The notes: generated by a model from the sequence alone, not told the origin. A DNA stretch of 61,410 bases from Cupriavidus pauculus (GCF_008801835.1 NZ_VZOW01000031.1:1-61410), one strand, 5' to 3'; positions 31,097 through 40,281 are shown, counted from the first letter of the stretch. A program made the numbers and translations.

Positions 31097-31510
31097 TTTG
31101 TCCAACCTTGCATTGACCATCGATGCGACGTGAGCACGTATCCCAGACCTCATCATTGCCCTTTTCCGATCCATCGGAAACGACATTTATCGTGAGGTTT
31201 TCGGACATCGAAACCCACCCAGGAGCGTCGTGCTCACCCATCGGCAGCAACATTTCCGAGCGCTGCTTCGATATGAAAGTTAGCCGCAAAGCCAGAGCTG
31301 ATAAAGCGTGGACGCCTGAACAGTACTTCCATCCAAGCCGAACAATCGTTCAGGGGAGACGTTGCGTGATCCGCTTCGACAGGTGTTTTTGCGGCCGTTT
31401 TCGGCCAACCTGCGCGGGACGGTTATGCGACAATCGCCGCGACCGTGACGCTTGCAATCACGTCTTCGCCAACGCGATTCGACAGTCTTACCAAACCCGT
31501 GAATTGAAGC
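31097..31510. other. divergent control region of the hydrolase/dehydrogenase cluster
   Basis: 414 bp without a credible gene. It contains the short dyad GAAC-AATC-GTTC at 31340-31351 and the same CTGAAC half-site at 31316-31321, candidate regulator sites. Promoters for the leftward cluster and the rightward FixJ-type regulator must lie here, but no clear -35/-10 pair or -24/-12 element was recognised. Confidence 0.4.
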
Positions 31511-32152
31511 ATGTCCAGTAATGCCCAAAGCCAGGATGCGACTTCAGTCGTCTACATCATCGACGACGAGGAATCCACCCGCTCGTCATTGCATAACCTC
31601 CTGCGCTCCGTGGGATTCACGGTCCGTAGCTTCGACAGTACGGCGGCATTCAAGGCGTCGGAGAAGAACGCCGGACCCAGTTGCATGCTGCTCGATGTTC
31701 GCCTGCGCGGTGAAAGCGGCTTGTTCTTCCAGCAGCAGGAGAAGGCCAACCAGCAAATGCCCATCATCTTCATGACGGGATTTGCAGACGTGAGCATCTG
31801 TATCAAGGCGATGAAAGCGGGCGCCGCTGATTTTCTGCTCAAGCCGCTGGCCGAGCAGGACGTCATCGATGCCGTCACGGCCGCTCTGGCGCAGGACAAG
31901 AAGCGGCTTGAGGCCGATTACCAGCGCAGCACCCTCATCGATCTGTACGAATCCCTGACCTCGCGCGAGCGCGAGGTGCTGGCCTACGTGGTCGGCGGCG
32001 CATTGAACAAGCAGATTGCAGCCGGCATCGGCATCAGCGAGATTACCGTCAAGGTCCATCGCGGCACCGCCATGAAGAAGATGAAATCGAACTCCGTTGC
32101 CGATCTGGTGCGCAAGGCGCAGGTACTCGGCATCGAGCCGATGTCCCGCTAG
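31511..32152 (+). CDS. FixJ/NarL-type response regulator
   Basis: A 213-residue two-component regulator. The receiver domain has Asp18-Asp19, the phosphorylation site Asp62 in CMLLDVRL, Thr89 and Lys111. The C-terminal LuxR-type helix-turn-helix spans about 148-208 (LTSREREVLAYVVGG, then KQIAAGIGISEITVKVHRG). The likely partner kinase is the PAS histidine kinase at 33416-34690. It is divergent from the six-gene catabolic cluster and 9 nt upstream of an MHS-type transporter. It probably activates one or both sides. The ATG has only a weak ribosome site. Confidence 0.9.
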   Translation: MSSNAQSQDATSVVYIIDDEESTRSSLHNLLRSVGFTVRSFDSTAAFKASEKNAGPSCMLLDVRLRGESGLFFQQQEKANQQMPIIFMTGFADVSICIKAMKAGAADFLLKPLAEQDVIDAVTAALAQDKKRLEADYQRSTLIDLYESLTSREREVLAYVVGGALNKQIAAGIGISEITVKVHRGTAMKKMKSNSVADLVRKAQVLGIEPMSR

Positions 32153-32161
32153 CACAGCGCC

Positions 32162-33415
32162 TTGTCCGTGACAAAGACATTGAATCCCCGCGCGCTGGCG
32201 ACGGTGGTCCTTGCCAATGCACTGGAGTTCTTCGAGTACTTCGCCTACGCCACGTTTGCCCGCTTCATCGGCGCGGCATTCTTCCCGCATGGCAACTCGG
32301 ATGTCGCATCGCTGGCCGCGTTCGGCACCTTTGCCACGGGGTTTCTGATGCGTCCGATCGGTGCGCTGGTGTTGGGCGCCTATGCCGATCGCGTGGGACG
32401 CAAGCCCGCGCTGGTGCTCAACATCACACTGGTCGCCGCGGGCACGCTTGGCATGGCTTTATTGCCCGGCTACGACGTCCTGGGCGTTGCAGCACCGCTT
32501 CTGCTGCTGGCTTGCCGGATGCTTCAGGGATTCGCCATTGGCGGGGAAATTGGCGCGGCAGGTGCGTACCTGATCGAACAATGTGCGCCGGCGCGCCGCG
32601 GCCTCTACTGCGGCTGGCTGCTCGCCGGGCAGGGGCTCGCGTTGCTGGCTATCGGCGCTTGCGGCTTCCTGATGAATGACCTGCTCACCGCTGCGCAGCT
32701 CGACGCATGGGGATGGCGAATCCCTTTTCTTCTGGCTGTCATGATGATCCCGGTCCAGGTGCTGTTGCGTCGGCGCCTGTTGACTCACGACATTCCACGG
32801 CCGGTTGCTGCGGAGGTTGATGTCGGGCGCCTGCAAGGCTGGAAAGTCCTTGCACTCGGGACACTGCTGATCGCAGGCGGCACCGTGCCAACCTATGTCG
32901 CCACCTTCACTGCCCCGTTCGAAATGGCGGGCACCATGCCAACGCTGCGGCAATCGTTTCTCGTAACGATCGCCCTGGGCGCGATCACGTCCGCGGCTTC
33001 GATCGTAGGTGGATGGCTTGCCGATCGTCTCGGATATGCCACCGTCGTCATCTGGGCGCGGCTGGCTTCGATCATCGCCGTGGTGCCCACCTATCTCGCT
33101 GCAGTGCATGGCGTCGGCAACGGCTTCTTTGTCGCTGGGATTGTCGCGGTGACGGCCGCGAGTTGTCTGGCCGCCGGGCCGACTGTCGCCCTGCTGCTGT
33201 CGACAGTGCGCAGCACGTCGCGCGCCACATCGCTTTCCTTTATCTATGCAGTCGGTGTCGCGGTGTTCGGCGGCACGGCCCCGGCACTGGTTGCCACGTG
33301 GAATGCATGGGCGGGAAGCCGGATGGCCGCAGCCTGGACGATTTCGGCTGCGGCCCTGGGTGCTATCGCGGCGGTGAGGGCGCTACAGCATCACCAGACG
33401 CGCGTCCGCTACTGA
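32162..33415 (+). CDS. MFS transporter of the metabolite:H+ symporter (MHS) type
   Basis: About 417 residues with 12 hydrophobic segments. The first helix region ANALEFFEYFAYATFARFIG and the loop GFLMRPIGALVLGAYADRVG are characteristic of the MHS family (citrate, proline, shikimate and aromatic-acid symporters). The start is either TTG at 32162 or GTG at 32168; neither has a strong ribosome site, so coupling to the upstream regulator gene is likely. It may import the cluster's substrate. Its stop abuts the stop of the convergent histidine kinase gene. Confidence 0.85.
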   Translation: MSVTKTLNPRALATVVLANALEFFEYFAYATFARFIGAAFFPHGNSDVASLAAFGTFATGFLMRPIGALVLGAYADRVGRKPALVLNITLVAAGTLGMALLPGYDVLGVAAPLLLLACRMLQGFAIGGEIGAAGAYLIEQCAPARRGLYCGWLLAGQGLALLAIGACGFLMNDLLTAAQLDAWGWRIPFLLAVMMIPVQVLLRRRLLTHDIPRPVAAEVDVGRLQGWKVLALGTLLIAGGTVPTYVATFTAPFEMAGTMPTLRQSFLVTIALGAITSAASIVGGWLADRLGYATVVIWARLASIIAVVPTYLAAVHGVGNGFFVAGIVAVTAASCLAAGPTVALLLSTVRSTSRATSLSFIYAVGVAVFGGTAPALVATWNAWAGSRMAAAWTISAAALGAIAAVRALQHHQTRVRY

Positions 33416-34690
33416 CTATGCGGCGAAGGCCTTTGCGCCGGGCAGGGTGAAGCACAACGTCGCGCCTTTTCCCTCGACCGATTCGGCCCAGATGCGTCCA
33501 CCGTGCGCTTCGATGATGGATCTGGAAATGGAGAGTCCCACGCCCATGCCTTCTGACTTCGATGTGGAGAACGGCTGGAACAGTGTTTCGAGCGACGCGG
33601 CATCGATGCCATGGCCGGTGTCCTCCACCTTGAACAGCAGGCTGGCATCACCCTCCGGTTCGACGTGCACGGTCAGCTTGCGTGCCCGCGCGTCCGACGT
33701 GGCCTCGATGGCATGTATGCCGTTCAGCAGCAGGTTGCCCAGTACCTGCTGTAGTTGCAGACGATCCACCAGCACGCGCAGGCCTTCGTCCACCGACGTC
33801 TCGACCTCGATGGCCCTGGCTCGCGCTTCTGGCGAGATCAGGTAGATCGCCGATGCCACCACTTCGGCTGCGGACAGCAACCGCGCCTGCACGGGCGTGT
33901 GCGTCATGAATCCGCGCAGCCTGTGGCAGATGTCGGTAGCATCCCGCGCCCAGCGCCGCGCGTCGCGTACGGACGCCATGGCTTCCGCGATATCGGGTCC
34001 ATCACGATCGAGCCACCGCGCAGCGGCTTCGATCGATGTCCGCGTGGCAGACAACGGCTGGCTGATCTCGTGCGTGATCGATGCAGCCAGTTGCCCCACC
34101 AGTGCAATGCGTCCCGCGCGCGCCATCTCCGCTCGCATGACCTGCAGGCGGTTGATGTTCTCCTGATACTCGGAGATATCGAACGCATAGAAGTGCAGCC
34201 GCGTATAGCGGGCGGGGTCCGTTGGCAACGAACAACGCCACACGATTGGAATCGTCCGGCCCGTCAGCGATGTGAGGGTACGTTCGCCCTGGCAGGCGGT
34301 CTCACCATCGAACATGGCCTTGAGTACCTTTGAATTGCTGGGGCGGCTGGCCGGCAGCAATGCCTTTGCCGCGGCGAAGAACGTTTCGCGCGATGCGGCA
34401 TCGAACAACTTCAATGCTGCGTCGTTGGCATCCACGAAGCGGTGATGGCAGTCGCGCAACTGCTGGATCGCCGCGGGATTTTCGTCCAGATAGCCGTCGA
34501 GATCCTGCACCCCCTCGGCCTTGCGCTCATCGACCCACTGCCGTATGCCGGACCAATCTTCCACAAGGATGGGAATCGGCGCGAAGCGAAAGGTCTCGTC
34601 CACGATCTGGCTGGTGGATTCCACACGTTCACTTCCCTCCGGTTCAATTTTGCAGCGACGCGCGGAAACGTCGGTATCGGGATGGCGCAT
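33416..34690 (-). CDS. soluble PAS-domain sensor histidine kinase
   Basis: About 424 residues with no membrane segment, so a cytoplasmic sensor. An N-terminal PAS-like region (about 20-180) is followed by a dimerisation/phosphoacceptor helix with ASITHEISQPL and a HATPase domain with N, G1 (DTGHGID), F and G2 (GMGVGLSIS) boxes. The start is uncertain: ATG 34690 has no visible site, while GTG 34624 has GGAGG about 11 nt upstream. The kinase core resembles that of the giant kinase at 19115-24328. Probable partners are the FixJ-type regulator at 31511 and the single-domain receiver divergent from it. Confidence 0.87.
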   Translation of the reverse strand: MRHPDTDVSARRCKIEPEGSERVESTSQIVDETFRFAPIPILVEDWSGIRQWVDERKAEGVQDLDGYLDENPAAIQQLRDCHHRFVDANDAALKLFDAASRETFFAAAKALLPASRPSNSKVLKAMFDGETACQGERTLTSLTGRTIPIVWRCSLPTDPARYTRLHFYAFDISEYQENINRLQVMRAEMARAGRIALVGQLAASITHEISQPLSATRTSIEAAARWLDRDGPDIAEAMASVRDARRWARDATDICHRLRGFMTHTPVQARLLSAAEVVASAIYLISPEARARAIEVETSVDEGLRVLVDRLQLQQVLGNLLLNGIHAIEATSDARARKLTVHVEPEGDASLLFKVEDTGHGIDAASLETLFQPFSTSKSEGMGVGLSISRSIIEAHGGRIWAESVEGKGATLCFTLPGAKAFAA

Positions 34691-34761
34691 AGAAAAGAAT
34701 ATTGTTGCGGCGGGTCTGCGTCCGCCATGGTAGCAATGCCATGCGGCGAATGTGTCGGCAA

Positions 34762-34777
34762 CTATACGAATGTATAG
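34762..34777. promoter_or_regulatory. palindrome CTATAC-GAAT-GTATAG, candidate operator
   Basis: A perfect 6-bp inverted repeat with a 4-nt spacer in the gap between the histidine kinase and the single-domain receiver gene. The core ATAC-N4-GTAT recurs at 34876-34887 and, with one mismatch, at 35387-35400. Confidence 0.5.
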
Positions 34778-34875
34778 CCTCAAGCGCCGACGGCTGTGGC
34801 GCTCATGCCGTTGGCAAGCGCGGCATCGCGACACCCTTCGGTGCAAACCCGATGTGCGATGGCGTATGCAACGCG

Positions 34876-34887
34876 ATACTCCCGTAT
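34876..34887. promoter_or_regulatory. ATAC-TCCC-GTAT, second copy of the candidate operator core
   Basis: It shares the ATAC-N4-GTAT core with the palindrome 112 bp to the left, in the same divergent gap. Confidence 0.4.
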
Positions 34888-34978
34888 AAGTGTCCCCGTA
34901 CCGTGATTGCGCTAATGTCCCATCAAGCGCGCGCACCCACGCAAGGCGCTCCCCTATGTTTTGCCCGTTCCAACGCTG

Positions 34979-35356
34979 ATGCCCGTGCCCGCCAAGATTG
35001 TTTGTGTCATCGATGACGACCCATCCGTTCGTAGATCCACTGGCGCGCTGATTCGTTCACTTGGCTGGGGCGCAGCCTTCTTCTCCTCCGCGGAAGGCTT
35101 CATGGCCCATCCGAGCCACACTGCCTACGATTGCCTGATCTGCGATATCGCGCTGGAAGCCATCTCGGGCATCGAACTGCTGCGCCGACTGCGCGCCGCA
35201 GGCCTGCATACGCCATGCATCTTCGTGACCGCCAATGCCACGTCGCGTTGCCGCGAACAGGCCCGGAAGCATGGCGCGGTGTGCATGCTCGACAAACCGG
35301 TGGACCCGGACGACCTGGTCGGCTGGCTGTCCCGGGTGCTGAACACAGCCCCCTGA
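34979..35356 (+). CDS. single-domain response regulator
   Basis: A 125-residue receiver domain with no output domain. Acidic residues at 12-14, the phosphorylation site Asp56 in CLICDIALE, Thr84 and Lys106 are all present. Proteins like this act as phosphate shuttles or sinks, or bind other proteins. It is divergent from the PAS histidine kinase, its likely partner. The start at 34979 is the first ATG; a TTG six codons upstream is possible, and neither has a clear ribosome site. Confidence 0.85.
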   Translation: MPVPAKIVCVIDDDPSVRRSTGALIRSLGWGAAFFSSAEGFMAHPSHTAYDCLICDIALEAISGIELLRRLRAAGLHTPCIFVTANATSRCREQARKHGAVCMLDKPVDPDDLVGWLSRVLNTAP

Positions 35357-35386
35357 TACCGGCGGCCCGGCCACAGAGCAGGGAAA

Positions 35387-35400
35387 CTATACGAACGTGT
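35387..35400. promoter_or_regulatory. CTATAC-GAAC-GTGT, third copy of the candidate operator
   Basis: It matches the 34762 palindrome in its left half and spacer start and lies about 95 bp upstream of the LysR-type gene. Confidence 0.35.
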
Positions 35401-35491
35401 CGTCCACCATGCGCCAATTGCGACTGTTGCATCGGCGCCGCCGCCCCTACACTCGAACCATCATCAAGGCGTGACACACGGGGGAAGGTCC

Positions 35492-36457
35492 ATGGAACGC
35501 ATGCTGCAAGCGATGGAAGTTTTTGCGCGGATCGTCGAATGCGAGAATTTCACGCGCGCATCCAACCTTCTGGGCATACCAAAGGCGTCCGCCAGCTTGC
35601 TGATTCAGCAGCTCGAAGTTCATCTGCAAGTAAAGCTGCTGCACCGCACGACCCGCCAGGTTCGGCCGACGTCCGCCGGCATGACGTTCTACGAATATTG
35701 TCTGAAGATTCTCGCCGACATTACCGACCTTAGATCCAAGATCGGATCGTGTGCAGGACAAGCGAGCGGCAAGTTGCGTGTCGAACTGCCCGGCGACATT
35801 GCACGCCAGTTGATGCCACACATCGCCCGCTTCCGTCTCCAATATCCGGATGTCAGCCTGCAGGTTTCCACGCCACGGCATTCCTCGAACCTGATCCGCG
35901 ATGGCATCGATTGCGCGGTCCGGCTGGGCGAGCTCGAGGATTCGTGCCATTTCAGCCGCCAGGTTGGAACGTACCAGTTGATCACGGTGGCGAGCCGGCT
36001 CTACATTTCGCGACATGGATGTCCCGACACGGTGCAAAGCCTGTCATCGCATCGCACGGCGCACGCTTCCCATCAGGGCGACGGCAGACCGTTGGAATTC
36101 GGCTTCGCACTGGACGGCCGAAGCATCCGGCACCCACTGCCCGAATCCATCGTCTTCGACGACATGGACCTGCTGCTTCAATATGGTTTGCAGAATGGCG
36201 GGGTCATTCAGGTCTGGGATACCGTGGCAACGCCGTATCTTGCCAGCGGACGGCTCAAGGAGGTGCTCGCGCATTGCCGCCCGCTAGCCCGGCCGATCCA
36301 TGCCATCTATGCATGCCGGACGCGTGAATCGATGACGCTGCGCGTTTTTGTGGACTGGCTGTCCTCGGCATTGGAAAGCTGCCAGACAGCCGGCAGCCGC
36401 CCAGCATCCGAAGACAAAACGCGCACCGCGTTGGAAGCCGCCTGCACCCCGGCCTGA
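35492..36457 (+). CDS. LysR-family transcriptional regulator
   Basis: A 321-residue LysR regulator. The N-terminal winged helix (about 4-62: MEVFARIVECENFTRASNLL, then KASASLLIQQLEVHL) is followed by the periplasmic-binding-protein-like effector domain. The subtype resembles regulators that often control an adjacent oxidoreductase. GGGGGAAGG precedes the ATG at 35492. It lies downstream of the single-domain receiver gene on the same strand, separated by a gap with a candidate operator. Targets may include this accessory cluster. Confidence 0.88.
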   Translation: MERMLQAMEVFARIVECENFTRASNLLGIPKASASLLIQQLEVHLQVKLLHRTTRQVRPTSAGMTFYEYCLKILADITDLRSKIGSCAGQASGKLRVELPGDIARQLMPHIARFRLQYPDVSLQVSTPRHSSNLIRDGIDCAVRLGELEDSCHFSRQVGTYQLITVASRLYISRHGCPDTVQSLSSHRTAHASHQGDGRPLEFGFALDGRSIRHPLPESIVFDDMDLLLQYGLQNGGVIQVWDTVATPYLASGRLKEVLAHCRPLARPIHAIYACRTRESMTLRVFVDWLSSALESCQTAGSRPASEDKTRTALEAACTPA

Positions 36458-36578
36458 GAGCGCCGAAGCATCGAGTACGGCGATCGCCACCGGGGGCCAG
36501 CGCCGATTTTTCCTGACCGGCATATATTTCGCGGGCCACCTATAATCCGGTTTTTCGGATAGCAGTGCGGGTGGAGCG

Positions 36579-37532
36579 ATGCATCGAATCGGATATTTTC
36601 TGACGGACGAATTCCAGGTCATGGCCATCGGTACACAATCCGTGTTCGAGTTCGCCAACGTCGTGGCCCGCGAGCGCGTGTACGCCGTGACCAATTACTC
36701 GCTATCGGGTGGGGACGTCCATGCGTCGCTTGGCATCTCCGTCAAGACCGAGCCCATTCACAAGAGCACTGATGCCGATACCTGGATGATCAGCGGCATT
36801 GTCGACCCGACCCAGCGCTCCAGCACGGCTGCGGAACTGGATTTTGTCCGGGCGGCGTCGAAACGTTCGCGCCGGACCGCCGGACTTTGTACCGGCGCAT
36901 TCGTTCTGGCAGACGCCGGCCTGCTCGACGGCAAGCGCGCCACCACCCATTGGGCCTACGCCGATGCGCTGAAGGCCCGCTGCCCCAACGCGCAGATCGA
37001 ATCCGACCACATCTTCGTTGTGGATGGCGGCATCTGGACATCGGCTGGCTTGACCGCTGCCATGGACCTCGCCCTCGGTCTGGTCGAACAAGACCTGGGC
37101 CATGAAGTGGCAACCAAAGTCGCGCGCGTCATGGTCATGAACCAGCGACGCGCCGGCGGCCAGTCCCAGCAGTCCGCAATGCTGAAGCTCGCGCCGAAAT
37201 CGGACCGCATCCAGACTGCACTCGAATACGCGCGCCAGAACCTGGCACGACCCCTGCGCGTAGAGGAACTGGCACGCGCCGCCCATCTCAGTACGCGGCA
37301 GTTTCTGCGCATTTTCCAGGCCGAGACCGGCCAATCGCCAGCCAAGGCGATAAAACAGCTACGCATCGAGACGGCACGCACCATGATTGAGCGCGGCCGC
37401 CACCCCTTGGAAGTCATCGCGCGAGAAACCGGCTTTCGTGACCGCAACCACCTCCGCGAGGTCTTTGTCAGCACCTATGGCGCAAGCCCTCAGGAATTGC
37501 GCCGGGAAGCCCGGACCCCTATTGCGGCGTAG
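36579..37532 (+). CDS. GlxA-family transcriptional regulator (DJ-1/PfpI-like domain plus AraC DNA-binding domain)
   Basis: A 317-residue protein. Residues 1-190 form a DJ-1/PfpI-type class I glutamine-amidotransferase-like domain with Cys104 in GLCTGAFVLADAG. Residues 210-310 hold two AraC-type helix-turn-helix motifs (VEELARAAHLSTRQFLRIFQ and PLEVIARETGFRDRNHLREV). Members such as ArgR, CdhR and GbdR sense amino-acid or betaine catabolites in related bacteria. It is the last gene of the accessory region, ahead of the sodB terminator. Confidence 0.88.
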   Translation: MHRIGYFLTDEFQVMAIGTQSVFEFANVVARERVYAVTNYSLSGGDVHASLGISVKTEPIHKSTDADTWMISGIVDPTQRSSTAAELDFVRAASKRSRRTAGLCTGAFVLADAGLLDGKRATTHWAYADALKARCPNAQIESDHIFVVDGGIWTSAGLTAAMDLALGLVEQDLGHEVATKVARVMVMNQRRAGGQSQQSAMLKLAPKSDRIQTALEYARQNLARPLRVEELARAAHLSTRQFLRIFQAETGQSPAKAIKQLRIETARTMIERGRHPLEVIARETGFRDRNHLREVFVSTYGASPQELRREARTPIAA

Positions 37533-37597
37533 CACGCTGGGACGCGACTGAACGACCGTCTGTCCATCTGTCTGAACAGCGCGGGCGTACCCATAAA

Positions 37598-37637
37598 TGA
37601 AAACACCCCAAAAGTCGGTGTCCAACTTTTGGGGTGT
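37598..37637 (-). terminator. rho-independent terminator of sodB
   Basis: A perfect 13-bp stem ACACCCCAAAAGT / ACTTTTGGGGTGT with a 9-nt loop, followed on the minus strand by TTTT. It lies about 90 nt after the sodB stop and also faces the end of the GlxA-type gene, so it could work for both. Confidence 0.7.
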
Positions 37638-37726
37638 CATTCACAAAACTTTAGCGCGCGATCGTTTAGATTTTTTCCAGACTATCGCGCCGCTTTTAAA
37701 ACTATCTTGTCACGCTACAGATTCGC

Positions 37727-38305
37727 TCAGGCGAAGTTCTTCGCGGCGAAATCCCAGTTCACGACGTTCCAGAATGCCTCGACATACTTCGGACGGGCAT
37801 TGCGGTAGTCGATGTAGTAGGCGTGTTCCCACACGTCGCACGTCAGCAGCGGCTTGGCGTCGGTGGTCAGCGGCGTGGCGGCGTTCGAGGTGGACACCAG
37901 GTCCAGCGAGCCGTCGGTCTTCTTGACCAGCCAGGCCCAGCCCGAACCGAACGTGCCGACGGCAACCTTCGTGAATTCTTCCTTGAACTTGTCGAACGAA
38001 CCCCACTTGGCGTTGATCGCGTCAGCCAGGGCACCGGTCGGCTGACCGCCACCGTTCGGCTTCATCGATTCCCAGTAGAAGGTGTGGTTCCAGACCTGGG
38101 CAGCGTTGTTGAAGATGCCGCCCGACGACTTCTTGACGATTTCTTCCAGCGACGCGTTTTCGAACTCGGTGCCCTTGATCAGGTTGTTCAGGTTCGTGAC
38201 GTAGGTCTGGTGGTGCTTGTCATGATGGAACTCCAGGGTCTCCTTGGAGATGTGCGGAGCCAGGGCGTCATGCGCGTACGGAAGAGGAGGGAGCGTGTGT
38301 TCCAT
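37727..38305 (-). CDS. sodB: iron superoxide dismutase
   Basis: A 192-residue Fe-superoxide dismutase that converts superoxide to H2O2 and O2 in the cytoplasm. Metal ligands are His27 (in EFHHDKHH), His in WNHTFYW near 74, and Asp and His in CDVWEHAYYIDYRN near the C-terminus. The motif GSGWAWLV and the glutamine/glycine pattern fit the Fe type rather than Mn. The start at 38305 gives the standard N-terminus MEHTLPPLPY. A Fur-box-like dyad lies about 135 bp upstream. Confidence 0.96.
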   Translation of the reverse strand: MEHTLPPLPYAHDALAPHISKETLEFHHDKHHQTYVTNLNNLIKGTEFENASLEEIVKKSSGGIFNNAAQVWNHTFYWESMKPNGGGQPTGALADAINAKWGSFDKFKEEFTKVAVGTFGSGWAWLVKKTDGSLDLVSTSNAATPLTTDAKPLLTCDVWEHAYYIDYRNARPKYVEAFWNVVNWDFAAKNFA

Positions 38306-38437
38306 TGTTCTGTCTCTGTTGGGTGGGGAGAGTGGCCGATTGTAGGTGACTTGCCAGACCCGCGCAAACGGCCCCGGAAAGCCCCCTGGTGTCATGTTAG
38401 TTTCCCGCGCGGCCAGTCAGGAAACCCGTTCTATCGA

Positions 38438-38454
38438 TTGAGAATCAGTCTCAA
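38438..38454. promoter_or_regulatory. Fur-box-like dyad upstream of sodB
   Basis: TTGAGA-ATCAG-TCTCAA resembles the 7-1-7 form of a Fur site (TGAGAATN1 to 3TCTCA) and lies between xseA and sodB, about 135 bp before the sodB start. Iron control of sodB is common in proteobacteria. Its match to the consensus is partial. Confidence 0.35.
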
Positions 38455-38464
38455 CCGAATGCAT

Positions 38465-39850
38465 CTAGAACGTCTCCAGCTTGGCTTGCACGCCGGCGAT
38501 TTCGATGTCGGCACTGCCCTGCGCAAGCCGCGCTTCGATCACGCTGCCCGCGCGCAATTCGGCCGGTGATCGCAATGCGCGGCCGCGATTGTCGAGCAAC
38601 ACCGCATAGCCGCGTTCGAGCGTGCGTTGCGGCGCCAGCAACTCCAGCGCGCCGGATACCCGCGCCAGCCGCTGCGACTCGCGCTCGTGGCGCCGCTCGG
38701 CCGCCGCTTCCATGCGCGCGGCCAGCCGCGTCAGTTCCGCCTGCGCGCGCGCCACATCTGGCTTGCAGGCGCGCCAGCGCATAGTCAGAACATCGTGCCG
38801 ATGCCGCTGCGCCGACACGGTATCGCGCAATGCCGCACGCAAGTGTCGCGCCAGATTGTCGACGCGCGCGCGGCGCTCCTGCAGTTGCGACTGCGGACTG
38901 CGCAGGCGCCGCGCCAGCCATTCCAGGTGCTGGGCGCGCCGTTCGAGCTGGCGATCCATGCATTGCGCCAGCGCATCGCGGGCGCGGCGCGTGGCCTGCA
39001 ACAGATGCGCGCGATCGGGGCTGACCAGTTCCGCCGCGCCCGTCGGCGTCGGCGCGCGGACGTCGGCCACAAAATCGGCAATCGTGAAATCCGTTTCATG
39101 GCCGACCCCGGACACGACCGGCATCGCGCTGCGCGCGATCGCATGCGCCACCACTTCCTCGTTGAACGACCACAGGTCCTCGATGCTGCCGCCGCCGCGG
39201 CACAGGATCAGCACGTCGCACTCGCGCCGCGCGCTGGCCACATCGAGCATCGCGGCGATCTTTTCGGCGGCGCCGGCGCCCTGTACCGGCACCGGATAGA
39301 CGATGATCTGCACATGCGGCGCGCGCCGCTGGAGCGTCGTCAGCACATCGCGCATCGCGGCCGCCTGCAATGAGGTCACCACGCCGATTGCGCGCGGATG
39401 CGGCGGGATCGGCCGCTTGCGTTCGGTATCGAACAGACCGGCCTGTGCAAGTTTTTCCTTGAGCCGCAGGAACGCTTCGTAGAGATTGCCAAGGCCCGCG
39501 CGGCGCATGGCCTCGACACCGAGCTGCAATTCGCCGCGCGCCTCGTACATCGACACCACGGCGCGCACCTCGACGGCTTCGCCGTCGCGCGGGGCGAAGT
39601 CGACATGCTGGTTGCGGCCGCGAAACATCACGCAGCGGATCTGCGCGCGCGCGTCCTTGAGCGAGAAATACCAATGCCCGCTGGCCGCGCGGGTGAAATT
39701 TGAGATTTCTCCCCTTACCCACGCCAGTGGAAAACTGCGTTCGAGCACACCGGCGATGGCGTGGTTGAGTTCGCTGACGGGGATGACGTCACGGGTGCGG
39801 GAGAGCGGCTGAGGCGGCGCAAAACGCGAAGGGTTCTCATTCTCTGGCAT
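38465..39850 (-). CDS. xseA: exodeoxyribonuclease VII large subunit
   Basis: About 461 residues. The N-terminal OB-fold DNA-binding domain (VSELNHAIAGVLERSFPLAWVRGE region) is followed by the catalytic domain with GVVTSLQAAAMRDVL, CRGGGSIEDLWSFNEE and SGVGHETDFT. The C-terminal half is a long Arg-rich coiled coil. Together with XseB it degrades single-stranded DNA to oligonucleotides. Possible starts are ATG 39850, ATG 39886 and GTG 39892; the first gives the natural-looking N-terminus. No xseB is present in this window. Confidence 0.93.
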   Translation of the reverse strand: MPENENPSRFAPPQPLSRTRDVIPVSELNHAIAGVLERSFPLAWVRGEISNFTRAASGHWYFSLKDARAQIRCVMFRGRNQHVDFAPRDGEAVEVRAVVSMYEARGELQLGVEAMRRAGLGNLYEAFLRLKEKLAQAGLFDTERKRPIPPHPRAIGVVTSLQAAAMRDVLTTLQRRAPHVQIIVYPVPVQGAGAAEKIAAMLDVASARRECDVLILCRGGGSIEDLWSFNEEVVAHAIARSAMPVVSGVGHETDFTIADFVADVRAPTPTGAAELVSPDRAHLLQATRRARDALAQCMDRQLERRAQHLEWLARRLRSPQSQLQERRARVDNLARHLRAALRDTVSAQRHRHDVLTMRWRACKPDVARAQAELTRLAARMEAAAERRHERESQRLARVSGALELLAPQRTLERGYAVLLDNRGRALRSPAELRAGSVIEARLAQGSADIEIAGVQAKLETF

Positions 39851-40060
39851 GGCGCGGCTACCGCACAGGCGGCGTCGGATGGACATGTCCACAGCATAAC
39901 GGGTCTGTCAAGAGGCAGCGCACACCTCACATGCATTTCCCCAGGATCCGCATACTTCCGTACAAGCCATTGATTCTTATGAATTTTCGGCCGGGGCCAA
40001 AAAACAGGCAATGTAAGAGAAAACCTTACGCGTCAAACACTTATCGAAATCGGTGCGGGC

Positions 40061-40126
40061 TTGTTCACAAAGTTATCCACAGAAGTTTTGGATAAATGAT
40101 TTGTCAAGAGCCGGATCTGTGGACAA
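40061..40126. promoter_or_regulatory. cluster of DnaA-box-like nonamers
   Basis: TTGTTCACA (40061-40069), a perfect TTATCCACA (40073-40081) and the complement of TTGTCCACA (40118-40126). The two TTGT forms differ from the consensus at one position. A fourth, perfect TTATCCACA is at 40284-40292. Confidence 0.5.
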
Positions 40127-40281
40127 CGTATACGTTCCCAGCCGGCTTGTGCGGTGGTAACGGCCCGCGTCTGCCGATGCCCATGTCAATCAGCCGGACA
40201 GGCTAATACCATCGGTTGCCCGTTTTTTAGGCACAACGCGGGCTTTCCATACGGATCAACGGTTTACGTCGCTTCTCCCAC

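Noticed and set aside
31059..31289. A 76-codon frame overlapping the first hydrolase start
   Set aside because: Unusual codon composition, no ribosome site and overlap with a well-supported gene.
37598..37637. Insertion-sequence terminal inverted repeat or MITE
   Set aside because: The hairpin has a T-run right after sodB and there is no transposase or target duplication; a terminator explains it.
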